A stretch of DNA of 64,000 nucleotides, from positions 186,001 to 250,000 of the forward strand of contig JBKUYM010000002.1 in NCBI GenBank assembly GCA_046964515.1, given 5' to 3'. The translations under genes and the position numbers were made by a program. Positions 1 to 8,720 of the stretch are shown here, in pieces. The notes beneath the pieces were generated by a model, which was given only the letters and a program-made list of their open reading frames with translations, had not been told where the DNA came from and ran no database searches. This stretch comes from UMGS1663 sp046964515 (lineage in GTDB: Bacteria > Bacillota > Clostridia > TANB77 > CAG-508). Numbering within the stretch: the first letter of the stretch is position 1; the number at the start of each line of letters is the position of its first letter.

Positions 1-41
1 GATATTCTCATAAAAGAACAGAAGAGAAAGAGAGGAAAAAT

Positions 42-1700
42 ATGAAAATTACTTTTTTAGGAGCGACTAAAACAGTTACAGGTTCTAACTTTTTAGTAGA
101 AGCTGCTGGTAAAAAATTTTTGGTAGATTGTGGTATGTATCAAGGTGCTGCAGAAGACGAATGGGAGAATTCTTCTCCATTTGCTTTTGATGTGCAAGAA
201 ATTGATTTTGCATTATTAACACATGCACATATTGACCATTCTGGAAGAATTCCCAAATTATATAATGATGGTTTTCGTCAAAAGATATATGCTACAAAGG
301 CTACTTGTGATTTGTGTTCTATTATGTTACCAGATAGTGGACATATTCAAGAAATGGAAATTGAATGGAAAAATAAAAAAAGAAAGCGTAAAGGATTGCC
401 ACCAGAGCCTCCTTTATATACTGCAGAAGATGCCCTTAAATGTTTAGAAATATTTGAGCCAGTTGCTTATGACCAAATTATAGATATTGACGATAATTTA
501 CATGTGCGTTTCAATGATGCAGGACATATGTTAGGCTCTGCTATTATAGAAATATGGGCTCATGAAAATGGAAAAATGACAAAGGCTGTATTTACTGGTG
601 ATTTAGGAAATAATGATATACCACTTTTATCATCACCAACAATGATAGAAGATGCAGATTATTTAGTGATGGAATCTACCTATGGAGGAAGATTACATAA
701 TCGAAATGAAGATAAAGCAGAAATGTTCTTAAATGTCGTTTCAGAAACTTTAGATAAGGGAGGAACTGTCGTTATTCCATCTTTTGCAGTAGGAAGGACA
801 CAAGAGATTTTATATGAATTAAATCGATTAAAAGATGCCAAGCAAGATGAATTATTCAAAGAGAAATATCAAACTTTAATGAAAGCAAAAGTATATGTGG
901 ATAGTCCACTTGCTATTTCTGCAACAGAAGTATTTCGTGAGAATATGAATTTATTTGATGAAGAAACACAGGAGTTAATTAAAAGTGGAGATAATCCATT
1001 AGAATTTCCAGGATTAGAATTTACAAGAACAGCAGAGGAATCTCGTGCATTGAATGAAAAAAAAGAACCTGCCATTATTATTTCTGCTAGTGGTATGTGT
1101 GAAGTAGGTAGAATTAAGCATCACTTAAAACATAATTTATGGAATCCCAATAGTACTATTTTATTTGTAGGGTATCAAGCACCAGGTACTTTAGGAAGAA
1201 AAATTGTAGAAGGTGCAAAAACAGTTAAAATATTTGGAGAAGAAATTAGCGTTAATGCTAACATAGAATATATTGAAGGATATTCAGGACATGCAGACCA
1301 AGAATGGTTATTAAACTTTATTTATTCTTTTACACAAAAACCTAAGACAATCTTTTTAGTTCATGGAGAACCGGAAGGACAAATCGTCCTAAAACAGAAA
1401 ATACAAGGAAATACACAGATACCAGTTATCATACCAGAATATGGAGAAGAATATGAGCTAAATAATAAAGAAGTAAATCGTTTAGGAAGAATAAAAGGTG
1501 CCAAAGAGCATGAAAAGAAATATATCAGATTAGAAGTATTAGGAAGAATTCAAACCTTAAAAGAGGAATTAGAAGATATGTCTCAGATTGTAGAAGAAGA
1601 AATGTTACAAGAAGATGCCAGAGATGAAGATATTCAAATTTTAAATGACAGAATTAAGCAATTAGAAAAACAAATTGTAGAAATTGTAGAAGGAAAGTAA
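42..1700 (+). CDS. MBL-fold/beta-CASP RNA-processing exonuclease family protein
   Basis: A 552-residue metallo-beta-lactamase fold protein of the beta-CASP (CPSF/RNase J-like) group, which cleaves or trims RNA with two zinc ions. The zinc motif HAHIDHSGR lies at residues 61-69. Further motif residues are the ESTYGG segment (about 210), the SASGMCEVGR segment (about 348) and GYSGHADQ near 414, the usual order in this family. The last 70 residues are charged and predicted helical. A purine-rich RBS (agaggaaa) precedes the ATG. The GH15 gene follows after 10 bases, suggesting co-transcription. The family call is firm; the RNA substrate is unknown. It is distinct from RNase J1/J2, which have a different C-terminus. 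Confidence 0.9.
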   Translation: MKITFLGATKTVTGSNFLVEAAGKKFLVDCGMYQGAAEDEWENSSPFAFDVQEIDFALLTHAHIDHSGRIPKLYNDGFRQKIYATKATCDLCSIMLPDSGHIQEMEIEWKNKKRKRKGLPPEPPLYTAEDALKCLEIFEPVAYDQIIDIDDNLHVRFNDAGHMLGSAIIEIWAHENGKMTKAVFTGDLGNNDIPLLSSPTMIEDADYLVMESTYGGRLHNRNEDKAEMFLNVVSETLDKGGTVVIPSFAVGRTQEILYELNRLKDAKQDELFKEKYQTLMKAKVYVDSPLAISATEVFRENMNLFDEETQELIKSGDNPLEFPGLEFTRTAEESRALNEKKEPAIIISASGMCEVGRIKHHLKHNLWNPNSTILFVGYQAPGTLGRKIVEGAKTVKIFGEEISVNANIEYIEGYSGHADQEWLLNFIYSFTQKPKTIFLVHGEPEGQIVLKQKIQGNTQIPVIIPEYGEEYELNNKEVNRLGRIKGAKEHEKKYIRLEVLGRIQTLKEELEDMSQIVEEEMLQEDARDEDIQILNDRIKQLEKQIVEIVEGK

Positions 1701-1710
1701 GAGGAATGTG

Positions 1711-3810
1711 ATGGAGAAGAAATACTATAATGATGCTTTAGTAGGAAATGAAGAAATGGTAGTTAGTTTTAGTAGTAAAGGAGAGCTCTTAAGACTATTT
1801 TATCCAACCAGAGATTGTAGACAATTTGTAGATACACTATATACAGGGGTTAAAATAAATGATTCTAATTTAATTTATTTACATGACGATGGTAATAATG
1901 TGTACAAGCAATATTATTCAGAAAATACAAATGTATTACATACAGAAATCGAAAATACTTATTTTCAGCTTCAGATGTTACAAACAGATTTTATGAGTAT
2001 GAGACAAAATGTGCTTATTAAAAAATATACATTTACTAATCAAAATAATATTCCTTTAGATATTCACTTTTTAGTATATTCTAAATTGTTATCTAGTTTT
2101 AATAATATGGTTGGAACTAAAATACAAAGAAATATATTTATGCAATACAGTCATAATTATACCTATGCGATGTTCTCAAAATTACCAATAGAAAGTTATC
2201 GATTAAATAATAGTGCAGAAGAAATACAAAGTGGTGTTTTACAAGATAAAGATTATATTGGTATGGCAAATGACTCTGCCTTTAGCTTACATGTAGGCAT
2301 GATACAACCAGGAGAGACAAAAGAATTTGAAATATATGTTTATATAAATAATAATCGAGAAAAGTATCGTTTTGATGATATCATCCAAGATATTGAAGAA
2401 ATAAAAAAGAAAGATGTTAATCAAGAATTAGAAAAAACAAAAAAATATTGGAGAAAATATGTTAAGAATCATGATACTTTAGGTTTGCTAGATGAAACGA
2501 AAAAAGAATTATGGACACATATTTTAGAAAAACCTGAGGAAAAAGAAGAAAGTGTATTAGAAAAACCAATAGAAATGAGTACCTATTGTAAAGTTAGAAA
2601 AATTTATAGTAGAAGTATTTTATTATTTCCGCTACTACTAAATAGCAAAACAGGTGGTATTTCAGCCGCTTTGGAAGTGGATGAAGAAAAAGATAAGAGC
2701 GGGAGATATTCTTATTGTTGGCCAAGAGATGCTGTTTTTACAGCAAAAGCTTTAGATATTTTGAAAATGACACAAGAAACAGAAAAATTTTATCAAATAT
2801 TTAGTAAAAATACACAAAAAGCAAATGGAATGTGGGAACAACGTTTTTATACAGATGGACGATTAGCACCTTGTTGGGGATATCAAATTGATGAAACAGC
2901 TAGTATCGTATTTGGTGTATATGTACATTATTACAATTATAGAAATAAAAAATTTTTAAATAATACATTAGAAATGTGTGAAAGAGCAATAGCGTTTCTA
3001 AAGAAATATATAGATTATATTACCAAACAATGTGATGCAAAAAGAATGGAAGAAGTAAGCAAGGAAAACTTTGCTAAATTTGAAAGTTATGACTTATGGG
3101 AAATGCATCAAGGAATTCACTTATATTCCTTATCTGCCATTTATGCGGCATTTACTTCTATGATACAAATATATCAAGAACTATCAATAGATAAACCATT
3201 AAAAGAAAAAGATAAGAAAAATAAAACGAAAACTAGTAAGATAGTAGAAAATCAAGAAAAAATAGAAAAACAGATTAAAGAATTAACAAGTTATGCAGCA
3301 AAAACAAAGCAATATTGTTTAGAAAATCTAGTAGACAAAGAAACAAATACCTTAAAAAGAAGTAATCAAGATGATATTGTAGATATTAGTATTTTAGGAG
3401 CAATTAATCCTTTTAGAATGTTAGATCCACAAGAAAAAATAGTACAAAATACGATAGAAAAAATAGACATGACATTAAGAACCTATACAGGAGGCTATTT
3501 ACGATTTGAAAGAGATAGTTACATAGGTGGAAAAAATCCGTGGCCAATCGCCACTTTATGGAAAGTACTATATGATTTACAAATAGGAGAAACTAAAAGA
3601 GCAAAACAAAGTTTAGATTTTATTAATAACACAGCCACACAACATGGTTATCTAGCAGAGCAAATAGATAACGAAACCAAAACTTCTAAATGGGTAATTG
3701 GTTTAGGTTGGTCACATGCCTTGTACATTGTAGTACTATATAGTATAGCATTACGTAATGGAATGAAAAACTTAGGACCAGGTTCTGACAAAAAATTCGG
3801 CATTTATTAA
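1711..3810 (+). CDS. Glycoside hydrolase family 15-type protein (glucoamylase-like)
   Basis: About 699 residues. The N-terminal 270 residues look like the beta-sandwich domain of bacterial GH15 enzymes, and the C-terminal part like the (alpha/alpha)6 barrel. The motif YCWPRDAVF near residue 335 is typical of the GH15 active-site region; WEMHQG and GLGWSHA lie further on. The family hydrolyses alpha-linked glucans such as starch, glycogen or trehalose, and no signal peptide is visible, so it is probably cytoplasmic. A Lys-rich insert sits around residues 500-540. ATG at 1711 is preferred over GTG at 1708 because the gagg RBS at 1701-1704 is too close to the GTG. The substrate cannot be decided from sequence alone. 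Confidence 0.85.
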   Translation: MEKKYYNDALVGNEEMVVSFSSKGELLRLFYPTRDCRQFVDTLYTGVKINDSNLIYLHDDGNNVYKQYYSENTNVLHTEIENTYFQLQMLQTDFMSMRQNVLIKKYTFTNQNNIPLDIHFLVYSKLLSSFNNMVGTKIQRNIFMQYSHNYTYAMFSKLPIESYRLNNSAEEIQSGVLQDKDYIGMANDSAFSLHVGMIQPGETKEFEIYVYINNNREKYRFDDIIQDIEEIKKKDVNQELEKTKKYWRKYVKNHDTLGLLDETKKELWTHILEKPEEKEESVLEKPIEMSTYCKVRKIYSRSILLFPLLLNSKTGGISAALEVDEEKDKSGRYSYCWPRDAVFTAKALDILKMTQETEKFYQIFSKNTQKANGMWEQRFYTDGRLAPCWGYQIDETASIVFGVYVHYYNYRNKKFLNNTLEMCERAIAFLKKYIDYITKQCDAKRMEEVSKENFAKFESYDLWEMHQGIHLYSLSAIYAAFTSMIQIYQELSIDKPLKEKDKKNKTKTSKIVENQEKIEKQIKELTSYAAKTKQYCLENLVDKETNTLKRSNQDDIVDISILGAINPFRMLDPQEKIVQNTIEKIDMTLRTYTGGYLRFERDSYIGGKNPWPIATLWKVLYDLQIGETKRAKQSLDFINNTATQHGYLAEQIDNETKTSKWVIGLGWSHALYIVVLYSIALRNGMKNLGPGSDKKFGIY

Positions 3811-3858
3811 TGTCCTTTGGGGACGTTGATGAATGGACAATTTTGTCCATAGGGGACA
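3811..3858. repeat. REP-like double hairpin, family A, left copy flanking RAYT1
   Basis: Begins right after the GH15 stop codon. It contains two short palindromes built from TGTCC/GGACA (tgtcctttggggac and ggacaattttgtcc). Its reverse complement closely matches the copies at 4771-4819 and 53027-53075. Together with the copy downstream of the transposase it forms an inverted pair around that gene, as REP/BIME elements do around their RAYT. Confidence 0.85.
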
Positions 3859-3881
3859 TAGATGAAAAATTAAATAAGAAA

Positions 3882-3914
3882 ACTATAGCATAAATCATAG
3901 ATTTATGCTATAGT
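3882..3914. terminator. 14-bp perfect hairpin between GH15 and RAYT1
   Basis: Inverted repeat actatagcataaat, loop catag, atttatgctatagt. There is no T-run on either side, so intrinsic termination is doubtful. It may be an mRNA-end hairpin or the edge of the mobile unit. Confidence 0.5.
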
Positions 3915-3991
3915 CATATACATGGGGTATGAAAGTAAGATAGTACAATATAGCTTAGGGGGCAATATTATTTTAGAAAGGAGAAAATAAG

Positions 3992-4768
3992 TTGCCAAGA
4001 AATGCTAGAGAAAGAAGTAGTACGAATATTTATCATACTATAATTAGGGGAATTAATAAACAGGTGATTTTTCGAGATGAGGCAGATAGGAAAGTTTTTA
4101 TACAAATATTAAAGAAAACAAAACAAAAATATACTTATGGATTATATGCTTATGTGATGATGATTAATCATATACATTTGTTAATTGATACAAAATCAGG
4201 AAACATTTCTACAATTATGCAGAGTATAGAAACACGTTATGCTAAATATTTCAATCAAAAGTATAAGAGAGTAGGATATTTGTTTCAAAATCGTTTCAAA
4301 AGTAAATGTGTGGAAAGTTTATCTTATTTGAAAGATGTACAAAGATATATACATTTTAATCCACAAAAAGCCAATATAGGCCATTACAAAGATTATAAAT
4401 GGAGTAGTTATTCTTCTTATTTAGAAGATAAAAAGACATTGGTTGATACAGAATTTATCTTGAATTTGTTTGATGAAGATAAGAAAATTGCTAAGAAATA
4501 TTTTGAAATATATCATCAATTTAAAGGAACACAAACAGAAGATTTTGAAATGGAAAATAAAAAAGTGGAACAAATAAAAGATGAAAAAGCGCTTCAAATA
4601 ATAAAGGAAGTATTTAATATGGAGGATTTACAAGATATTCATCAATATGGTGTAGATAAAAGAAAAAAATTAATTCAAAAATTAAAGGGAAAAAACTTAA
4701 CATATGTTCAAATTGCTAGATTACTAGGCGTTAATAGAAAAGTGATAGAAAGGGCAATGCAAGAATAA
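3992..4768 (+). CDS. REP-associated tyrosine transposase (Y1_Tnp/IS200-like), RAYT1
   Basis: A 258-residue single-strand HUH transposase. The metal-binding HUH motif is in NHIHLLID (about residue 55), and the nucleophile tyrosine is the Y of QRYIHFNPQKA (about residue 120). The C-terminal helix-turn-helix (TYVQIARLLGVNRKVIE) resembles a DnaA/sigma-like recognition segment often seen in RAYTs. The TTG start is preceded by a good RBS (aaaggag). It is flanked by inverted REP-like copies at 3811-3858 and 4771-4819. A RAYT is expected to process or disperse these repeats rather than move as a complete insertion sequence. All motif residues are intact. Confidence 0.92.
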   Translation: MPRNARERSSTNIYHTIIRGINKQVIFRDEADRKVFIQILKKTKQKYTYGLYAYVMMINHIHLLIDTKSGNISTIMQSIETRYAKYFNQKYKRVGYLFQNRFKSKCVESLSYLKDVQRYIHFNPQKANIGHYKDYKWSSYSSYLEDKKTLVDTEFILNLFDEDKKIAKKYFEIYHQFKGTQTEDFEMENKKVEQIKDEKALQIIKEVFNMEDLQDIHQYGVDKRKKLIQKLKGKNLTYVQIARLLGVNRKVIERAMQE

Positions 4769-4770
4769 AG

Positions 4771-4819
4771 GTGTCCCTAAAGGACACTTTTGTCCATCAA
4801 AGAACGTCCCCAAAGGACA
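4771..4819. repeat. REP-like double hairpin, family A, right copy flanking RAYT1
   Basis: Two palindromes (gtgtccctaaaggacac and gtccccaaaggac) separated by ttttgtccatcaaagaac. It is inverted relative to the copy at 3811-3858 and in the same orientation as 53027-53075. It ends just before the RBS of radA. Confidence 0.85.
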
Positions 4820-4832
4820 AAAGGAGGAAAGT

Positions 4833-6203
4833 ATGGCGAAGGCAAAGACTATTTTTGTGTGTAATGGTTGTGGATATGAGTCTGCTAAATGGCTGGGGAA
4901 ATGCCCTGCTTGTGGTGAATGGAATAGTTTTTATGAAGAGAAAATAGTGAAAACCACAGATGGTGCTTTTTTAGAGGACAAAAAGACAAAATCGACAAAA
5001 CCGATGCTTTTAAATCAGGTGGAAGGTAGGGAGTCTGCGAGGACTTCAACTGGTGTTGGAGAATTAGATAGAGTATTAGGCGGGGGATTGGTAAAAGGAT
5101 CTTTAGTGTTACTAGGAGGAGAACCGGGGATTGGTAAGTCTACTTTGATTTTACAGATTTGTGATAAGATTAAAGGGGATGGAAAAGTACTATATGTTTC
5201 GGGAGAAGAATCTGCAGAACAAATAAAAATGAGGGCGGATCGATTGGCTATCCATAATGAAGATATTTTATTTTTGGGAGAGACGGACATCGATATCATT
5301 AGTCAAAATATCCAAGAAATGCAACCTAAATTAGTGATTATTGATTCTATTCAAACAATGTATAGTGATGAAATTTCTTCGGCAGCAGGTACAGTAAGTC
5401 AGGTTAGAGAGATTACGGCTAGAATTATGAAGATTTGTAAATCACAAGGAATTACGACAATTATTATTGGACATGTTACGAAAGAGGGAAATATAGCAGG
5501 ACCTAGGGTTCTAGAGCATATGGTAGATACCGTTCTTTATTTAGAAGGAGAACGCTATTTTTCTTATCGTATTTTAAGAGGTGTAAAAAATCGTTTTGGC
5601 TCTACCAATGAAGTAGGTATGTTTGAAATGCAAAATGAAGGTATGGTGGAAATTACGAATCCTTCTTCTATTTTAATATCAGAAAGAGAAGATAATCCTT
5701 CTGGTTCTGTTATTGTGGCTAGTATGGAAGGAACAAGGCCTTTATTAATTGAATTACAAGCATTAACTACGCCGACGGTTTTTGGATTGCCTAGAAGAAC
5801 GGCCAATGGTATTGATTATAATCGTTTAACCGTTTTAATGGCTGTTTTAGAGAAAAGGGCGGGACTATCTTTAGGGTCTCAAGATGTATATTTAAATGTA
5901 GTTAGTGGTATTAAAATTATAGAGCCAGCAGTTGATTTGGGAATTGTTATGGCAGTGATTTCTAGTTTTAAGAATATTAGTGTTCCAGAAACAGTAGTTG
6001 CTGTAGGAGAAGTTGGATTGACAGGAGAAATACGAACGGTTAATTTAATAGAAAAACGATTGAAAGAAGCTGAAAAGTTAGGATTTAAAACTTGTTTGAT
6101 ACCAGAAAATAACAAAAAACTATTGAAAGATACTTATAAATTAGATATAATAGGCGTGAAAAATATAGAGGATGTTATGAAATATTTTCAGGCAAGGAGA
6201 TGA
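4833..6203 (+). CDS. radA: DNA repair protein RadA (Sms)
   Basis: A 456-residue RecA-like ATPase that helps branch migration and processing of recombination intermediates. The N-terminal zinc finger (CNGC...CPAC) is at residues 10-27, Walker A GGEPGIGKST at about 95-104, the RadA-specific KNRFG motif near 250, and a Lon-protease-like C-terminal domain follows. Length is normal. A strong RBS (aaggaggaaagt) precedes the ATG. disA starts 7 bases after the stop. RadA and DisA interact functionally in Bacillus, and the gene pair is conserved. Confidence 0.97.
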   Translation: MAKAKTIFVCNGCGYESAKWLGKCPACGEWNSFYEEKIVKTTDGAFLEDKKTKSTKPMLLNQVEGRESARTSTGVGELDRVLGGGLVKGSLVLLGGEPGIGKSTLILQICDKIKGDGKVLYVSGEESAEQIKMRADRLAIHNEDILFLGETDIDIISQNIQEMQPKLVIIDSIQTMYSDEISSAAGTVSQVREITARIMKICKSQGITTIIIGHVTKEGNIAGPRVLEHMVDTVLYLEGERYFSYRILRGVKNRFGSTNEVGMFEMQNEGMVEITNPSSILISEREDNPSGSVIVASMEGTRPLLIELQALTTPTVFGLPRRTANGIDYNRLTVLMAVLEKRAGLSLGSQDVYLNVVSGIKIIEPAVDLGIVMAVISSFKNISVPETVVAVGEVGLTGEIRTVNLIEKRLKEAEKLGFKTCLIPENNKKLLKDTYKLDIIGVKNIEDVMKYFQARR

Positions 6204-6210
6204 AAAAATT

Positions 6211-7287
6211 TTGACAACGTACAAAAATAATTCTATTACAGAAGTATTAAAATTAATTGCACCAGGAACGCCAATTCGTAATGGATTGGAGAATATTTTA
6301 AAAGCCAAAACAGGTGCGTTAATTGTTATTGGTGATAGTAAAGAAGTGTTAGATTTAGTAGATGGTGGTTTTAGCCTAAATATAGATTATACGTCTTCGC
6401 GTTTATATGAACTTGCAAAAATGGATGGAGCTATTATTTTAAGTGGTGATTTTAAGAAGATTTTATATGCCAATACACAGTTAATTCCTTCTTCTGAAAT
6501 TACAACAACTGAAACAGGTACTAGACATAGAACTGCAGAACGTACCGCTAAGCAGACAGGAGAAATGGTAATTAGTATTTCACAAAGAAGAAATATTATT
6601 ACGGTTTTTAAGGGATATGAACGTTATGTGTTAGAAGATACAGAGCGTGTTCTTTCTAAGGCAAATCAAGCACTGCAGACAGTTGAAAAATATAAAAAAG
6701 TATTTGATAGTAAATTAAGTTTATTAAATGAATATGAATTTAATGACATTGTTACCCTAGAAAATGTTATTACTTCGATTCAAAGAGCAGAGATGGTTAT
6801 GAAAATTGTAGATGAAGTACAGCGTGCTATTTTTGAATTAGGAGAAGAAGGTCGCTTATTGGAAATGCAATTAGAAGAATTAGTAGGTGGTATGGAAAAA
6901 GAAGAATTACTAATTATTAAAGATTATATTGCTCCAGGAAAAAAACGCACCTCGGAAAAGGTCTTAAAAGAAATCGAAAGTTTATCCCATGAAGATTTAA
7001 TGAAATCACAGATAGTAGCAAGACTATTAGGTTATGAAGATTTTGACAATTATGATGAAGTGGGAGTATATACAAGAGGCTATCGTATTTTAACCAAGAT
7101 TCCTAGAATGCCAAGCAATATTGTAGATAATTTGGTTCGTTCTTTTAAATCTTTCCAACATATATTAGCAGCAGATATACCAGCACTAGATGATGTAGAA
7201 GGTATTGGGGAAGTTAGGGCAAGGACGATAAAGCAGTCTTTAAGAAGGATGCAAGAACAATTTGTATTTGACAATTTAATGTTATAA
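6211..7287 (+). CDS. disA: DNA-integrity scanning diadenylate cyclase DisA
   Basis: A 358-residue enzyme that makes cyclic di-AMP from two ATP and scans DNA for branched structures. The DAC-domain motifs are DGA at residues 72-74 and RHR at 105-107. The C-terminus ends in a helix-hairpin-helix DNA-binding domain (IPALDDVEGIGEVRARTI). Translation starts at TTG 6211, since its RBS (aaggaga) lies in the last codons of radA. The start and coupling make radA-disA one transcription unit. Length and motifs are typical. Confidence 0.96.
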   Translation: MTTYKNNSITEVLKLIAPGTPIRNGLENILKAKTGALIVIGDSKEVLDLVDGGFSLNIDYTSSRLYELAKMDGAIILSGDFKKILYANTQLIPSSEITTTETGTRHRTAERTAKQTGEMVISISQRRNIITVFKGYERYVLEDTERVLSKANQALQTVEKYKKVFDSKLSLLNEYEFNDIVTLENVITSIQRAEMVMKIVDEVQRAIFELGEEGRLLEMQLEELVGGMEKEELLIIKDYIAPGKKRTSEKVLKEIESLSHEDLMKSQIVARLLGYEDFDNYDEVGVYTRGYRILTKIPRMPSNIVDNLVRSFKSFQHILAADIPALDDVEGIGEVRARTIKQSLRRMQEQFVFDNLML

Positions 7288-7313
7288 AATAAAAAAGAAA
7301 GAGGAAGAGAAAA

Positions 7314-8120
7314 ATGGAAAAAACAAAAAAAGATAAAATGATTATGGTAATTGCCATAATCGTGGGGATTGCTATTTTAGCAGGATTAGCTTATACCAGT
7401 TATGGTGTTTATCGTAAATTTACATGGAAGGCACAAAATCCAATTGCTACCATAGAAATACAAGATTACGGAACGATAAAAGTAGAATTGTATCCAGAGC
7501 AAGCACCAAATACAGTTAGTAATTTTATACGATTAGCAAATAGAGGATTCTATAATGGGTTAACTTTTCATAGGACGATTCCAGATTTTATGATACAAGG
7601 TGGTGATAAAAAAGGAGATGGTACAGGCGTACCTACTTTAAGTGACATTAAAGACGATGGCAGTAGTACACAGACTTATGCGATTGAAGGTGAGTTTATT
7701 GCAAATCATTATACAGCTAATAAAATAAAAATGGAGAGAGGCGTTATTGCTATGGCACGTTCTGATTATAGCAGTATTAGTTCTTCTCTAACAGAAGAAG
7801 GCTATAATTCAGCAGGCTCTCAATTCTTTATTATGCAAGCAGACAATACGAATTTAAATGGTATGTATGCTGGATTTGGAAAAGTGATAGAAGGAATGGA
7901 TGTGGTAGACAAAATAGCAAATGTAGAAGTTGTAACAAGAGATGAAGAGGCAGAAGAAGGCTTAAATAAGCCGGTTAATCCACCTGTTATTACTTCTATT
8001 AGTGTAGAAACTTTTGGAATTGATTATGGAGAGCCAAAAACAATAGAACCATTTAGTTATTATGATTGGTTAATGAAATATTATGGATCTAGCTTAAATG
8101 GATCAACTACAGGACAATAA
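7314..8120 (+). CDS. Membrane-anchored cyclophilin-type peptidyl-prolyl isomerase
   Basis: A 268-residue protein. Residues 9-31 form a hydrophobic N-terminal anchor, and the rest is a cyclophilin domain with the family segments FHRTIPDFMIQGGD and GSQFFIMQ. It should catalyse proline cis-trans isomerisation of exported proteins on the outer face of the membrane. There is no lipobox cysteine, so a signal anchor rather than a lipoprotein is likely. It lies 26 bases after disA with an RBS (aaagaggaagag). The domain is about 40 residues longer than minimal cyclophilins, with a Gly/Ser-rich tail. Confidence 0.9.
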   Translation: MEKTKKDKMIMVIAIIVGIAILAGLAYTSYGVYRKFTWKAQNPIATIEIQDYGTIKVELYPEQAPNTVSNFIRLANRGFYNGLTFHRTIPDFMIQGGDKKGDGTGVPTLSDIKDDGSSTQTYAIEGEFIANHYTANKIKMERGVIAMARSDYSSISSSLTEEGYNSAGSQFFIMQADNTNLNGMYAGFGKVIEGMDVVDKIANVEVVTRDEEAEEGLNKPVNPPVITSISVETFGIDYGEPKTIEPFSYYDWLMKYYGSSLNGSTTGQ

Positions 8121-8150
8121 TCTAAAAATAAAATAAAAAGAGTGATATAA

Positions 8151-8660
8151 ATGGAACAAGAAAAATGTCAAAAAAGAAAAGATTATATTAGTTGGGATGA
8201 GTATTTTATGGCAATTGCTAAATTGTCTGCTATGAGAAGTAAGGATCCTTCTACACAAGTGGGTGCTTGTATTGTTAGTGATGATAACCGTATTTTATCC
8301 ATTGGTTATAATGGTGCACCAAATGGATTTGATGATGATTGCTTCCCTTGGGGCAAAGACGGCAAAACGTTGAATACAAAATATCCCTATGTATGCCATG
8401 CAGAATTAAATGCGATTTTAAATTATAGAGGTAGTAGAAAAGACTTAGAAAATGCAAAATTATATGTAGATTTATTTCCTTGTAATGAGTGTGCAAAGAT
8501 GATTATTCAAGCAGGGATTAAACAGGTTATTTATTTATGTGATAAGTATGCAGGTGAAGAAAATAATATTGCTTCTAGGAAGTTATTTGATGCGTGTAAA
8601 GTAAGCTATACAAAATTACAATTAAAACAAGAAAAAGAAATAAAGATTGATTTAAAATAA
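8151..8660 (+). CDS. comEB: Deoxycytidylate deaminase (ComEB-type)
   Basis: A 169-residue zinc-dependent deaminase converting dCMP to dUMP for thymidylate synthesis. The zinc and proton-shuttle motif CHAELNAI (His and Glu) is near residues 82-89, and PCNECAK near 110-116. Length is close to B. subtilis ComEB. The weak RBS is gtgata; the ATG is fixed by homology of MSxxDYFMxIA-like N-termini. It ends 2 bases before a bidirectional terminator shared with mutS2. Confidence 0.9.
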   Translation: MEQEKCQKRKDYISWDEYFMAIAKLSAMRSKDPSTQVGACIVSDDNRILSIGYNGAPNGFDDDCFPWGKDGKTLNTKYPYVCHAELNAILNYRGSRKDLENAKLYVDLFPCNECAKMIIQAGIKQVIYLCDKYAGEENNIASRKLFDACKVSYTKLQLKQEKEIKIDLK

Positions 8661-8661
8661 G

Positions 8662-8699
8662 AAAAAAAGCTATTTCTATAAAAGAAATGGCTTTTTTTA
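8662..8699. terminator. Bidirectional terminator between comEB and mutS2
   Basis: Stem agctatttct/agaaatggct with a run of A on the left and T on the right, so it can end both the comEB transcript and the opposing mutS2 transcript. Confidence 0.85.
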
Positions 8700-8720
8700 T
8701 CTGGTATTGGTTATAGACGA

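Noticed and set aside
3811..4819. A complete insertion sequence around RAYT1
   Set aside because: There are no target duplications or IS200/IS605 end hairpins of the usual type; the flanks match a repeat found alone elsewhere, so REP/RAYT is the better description.
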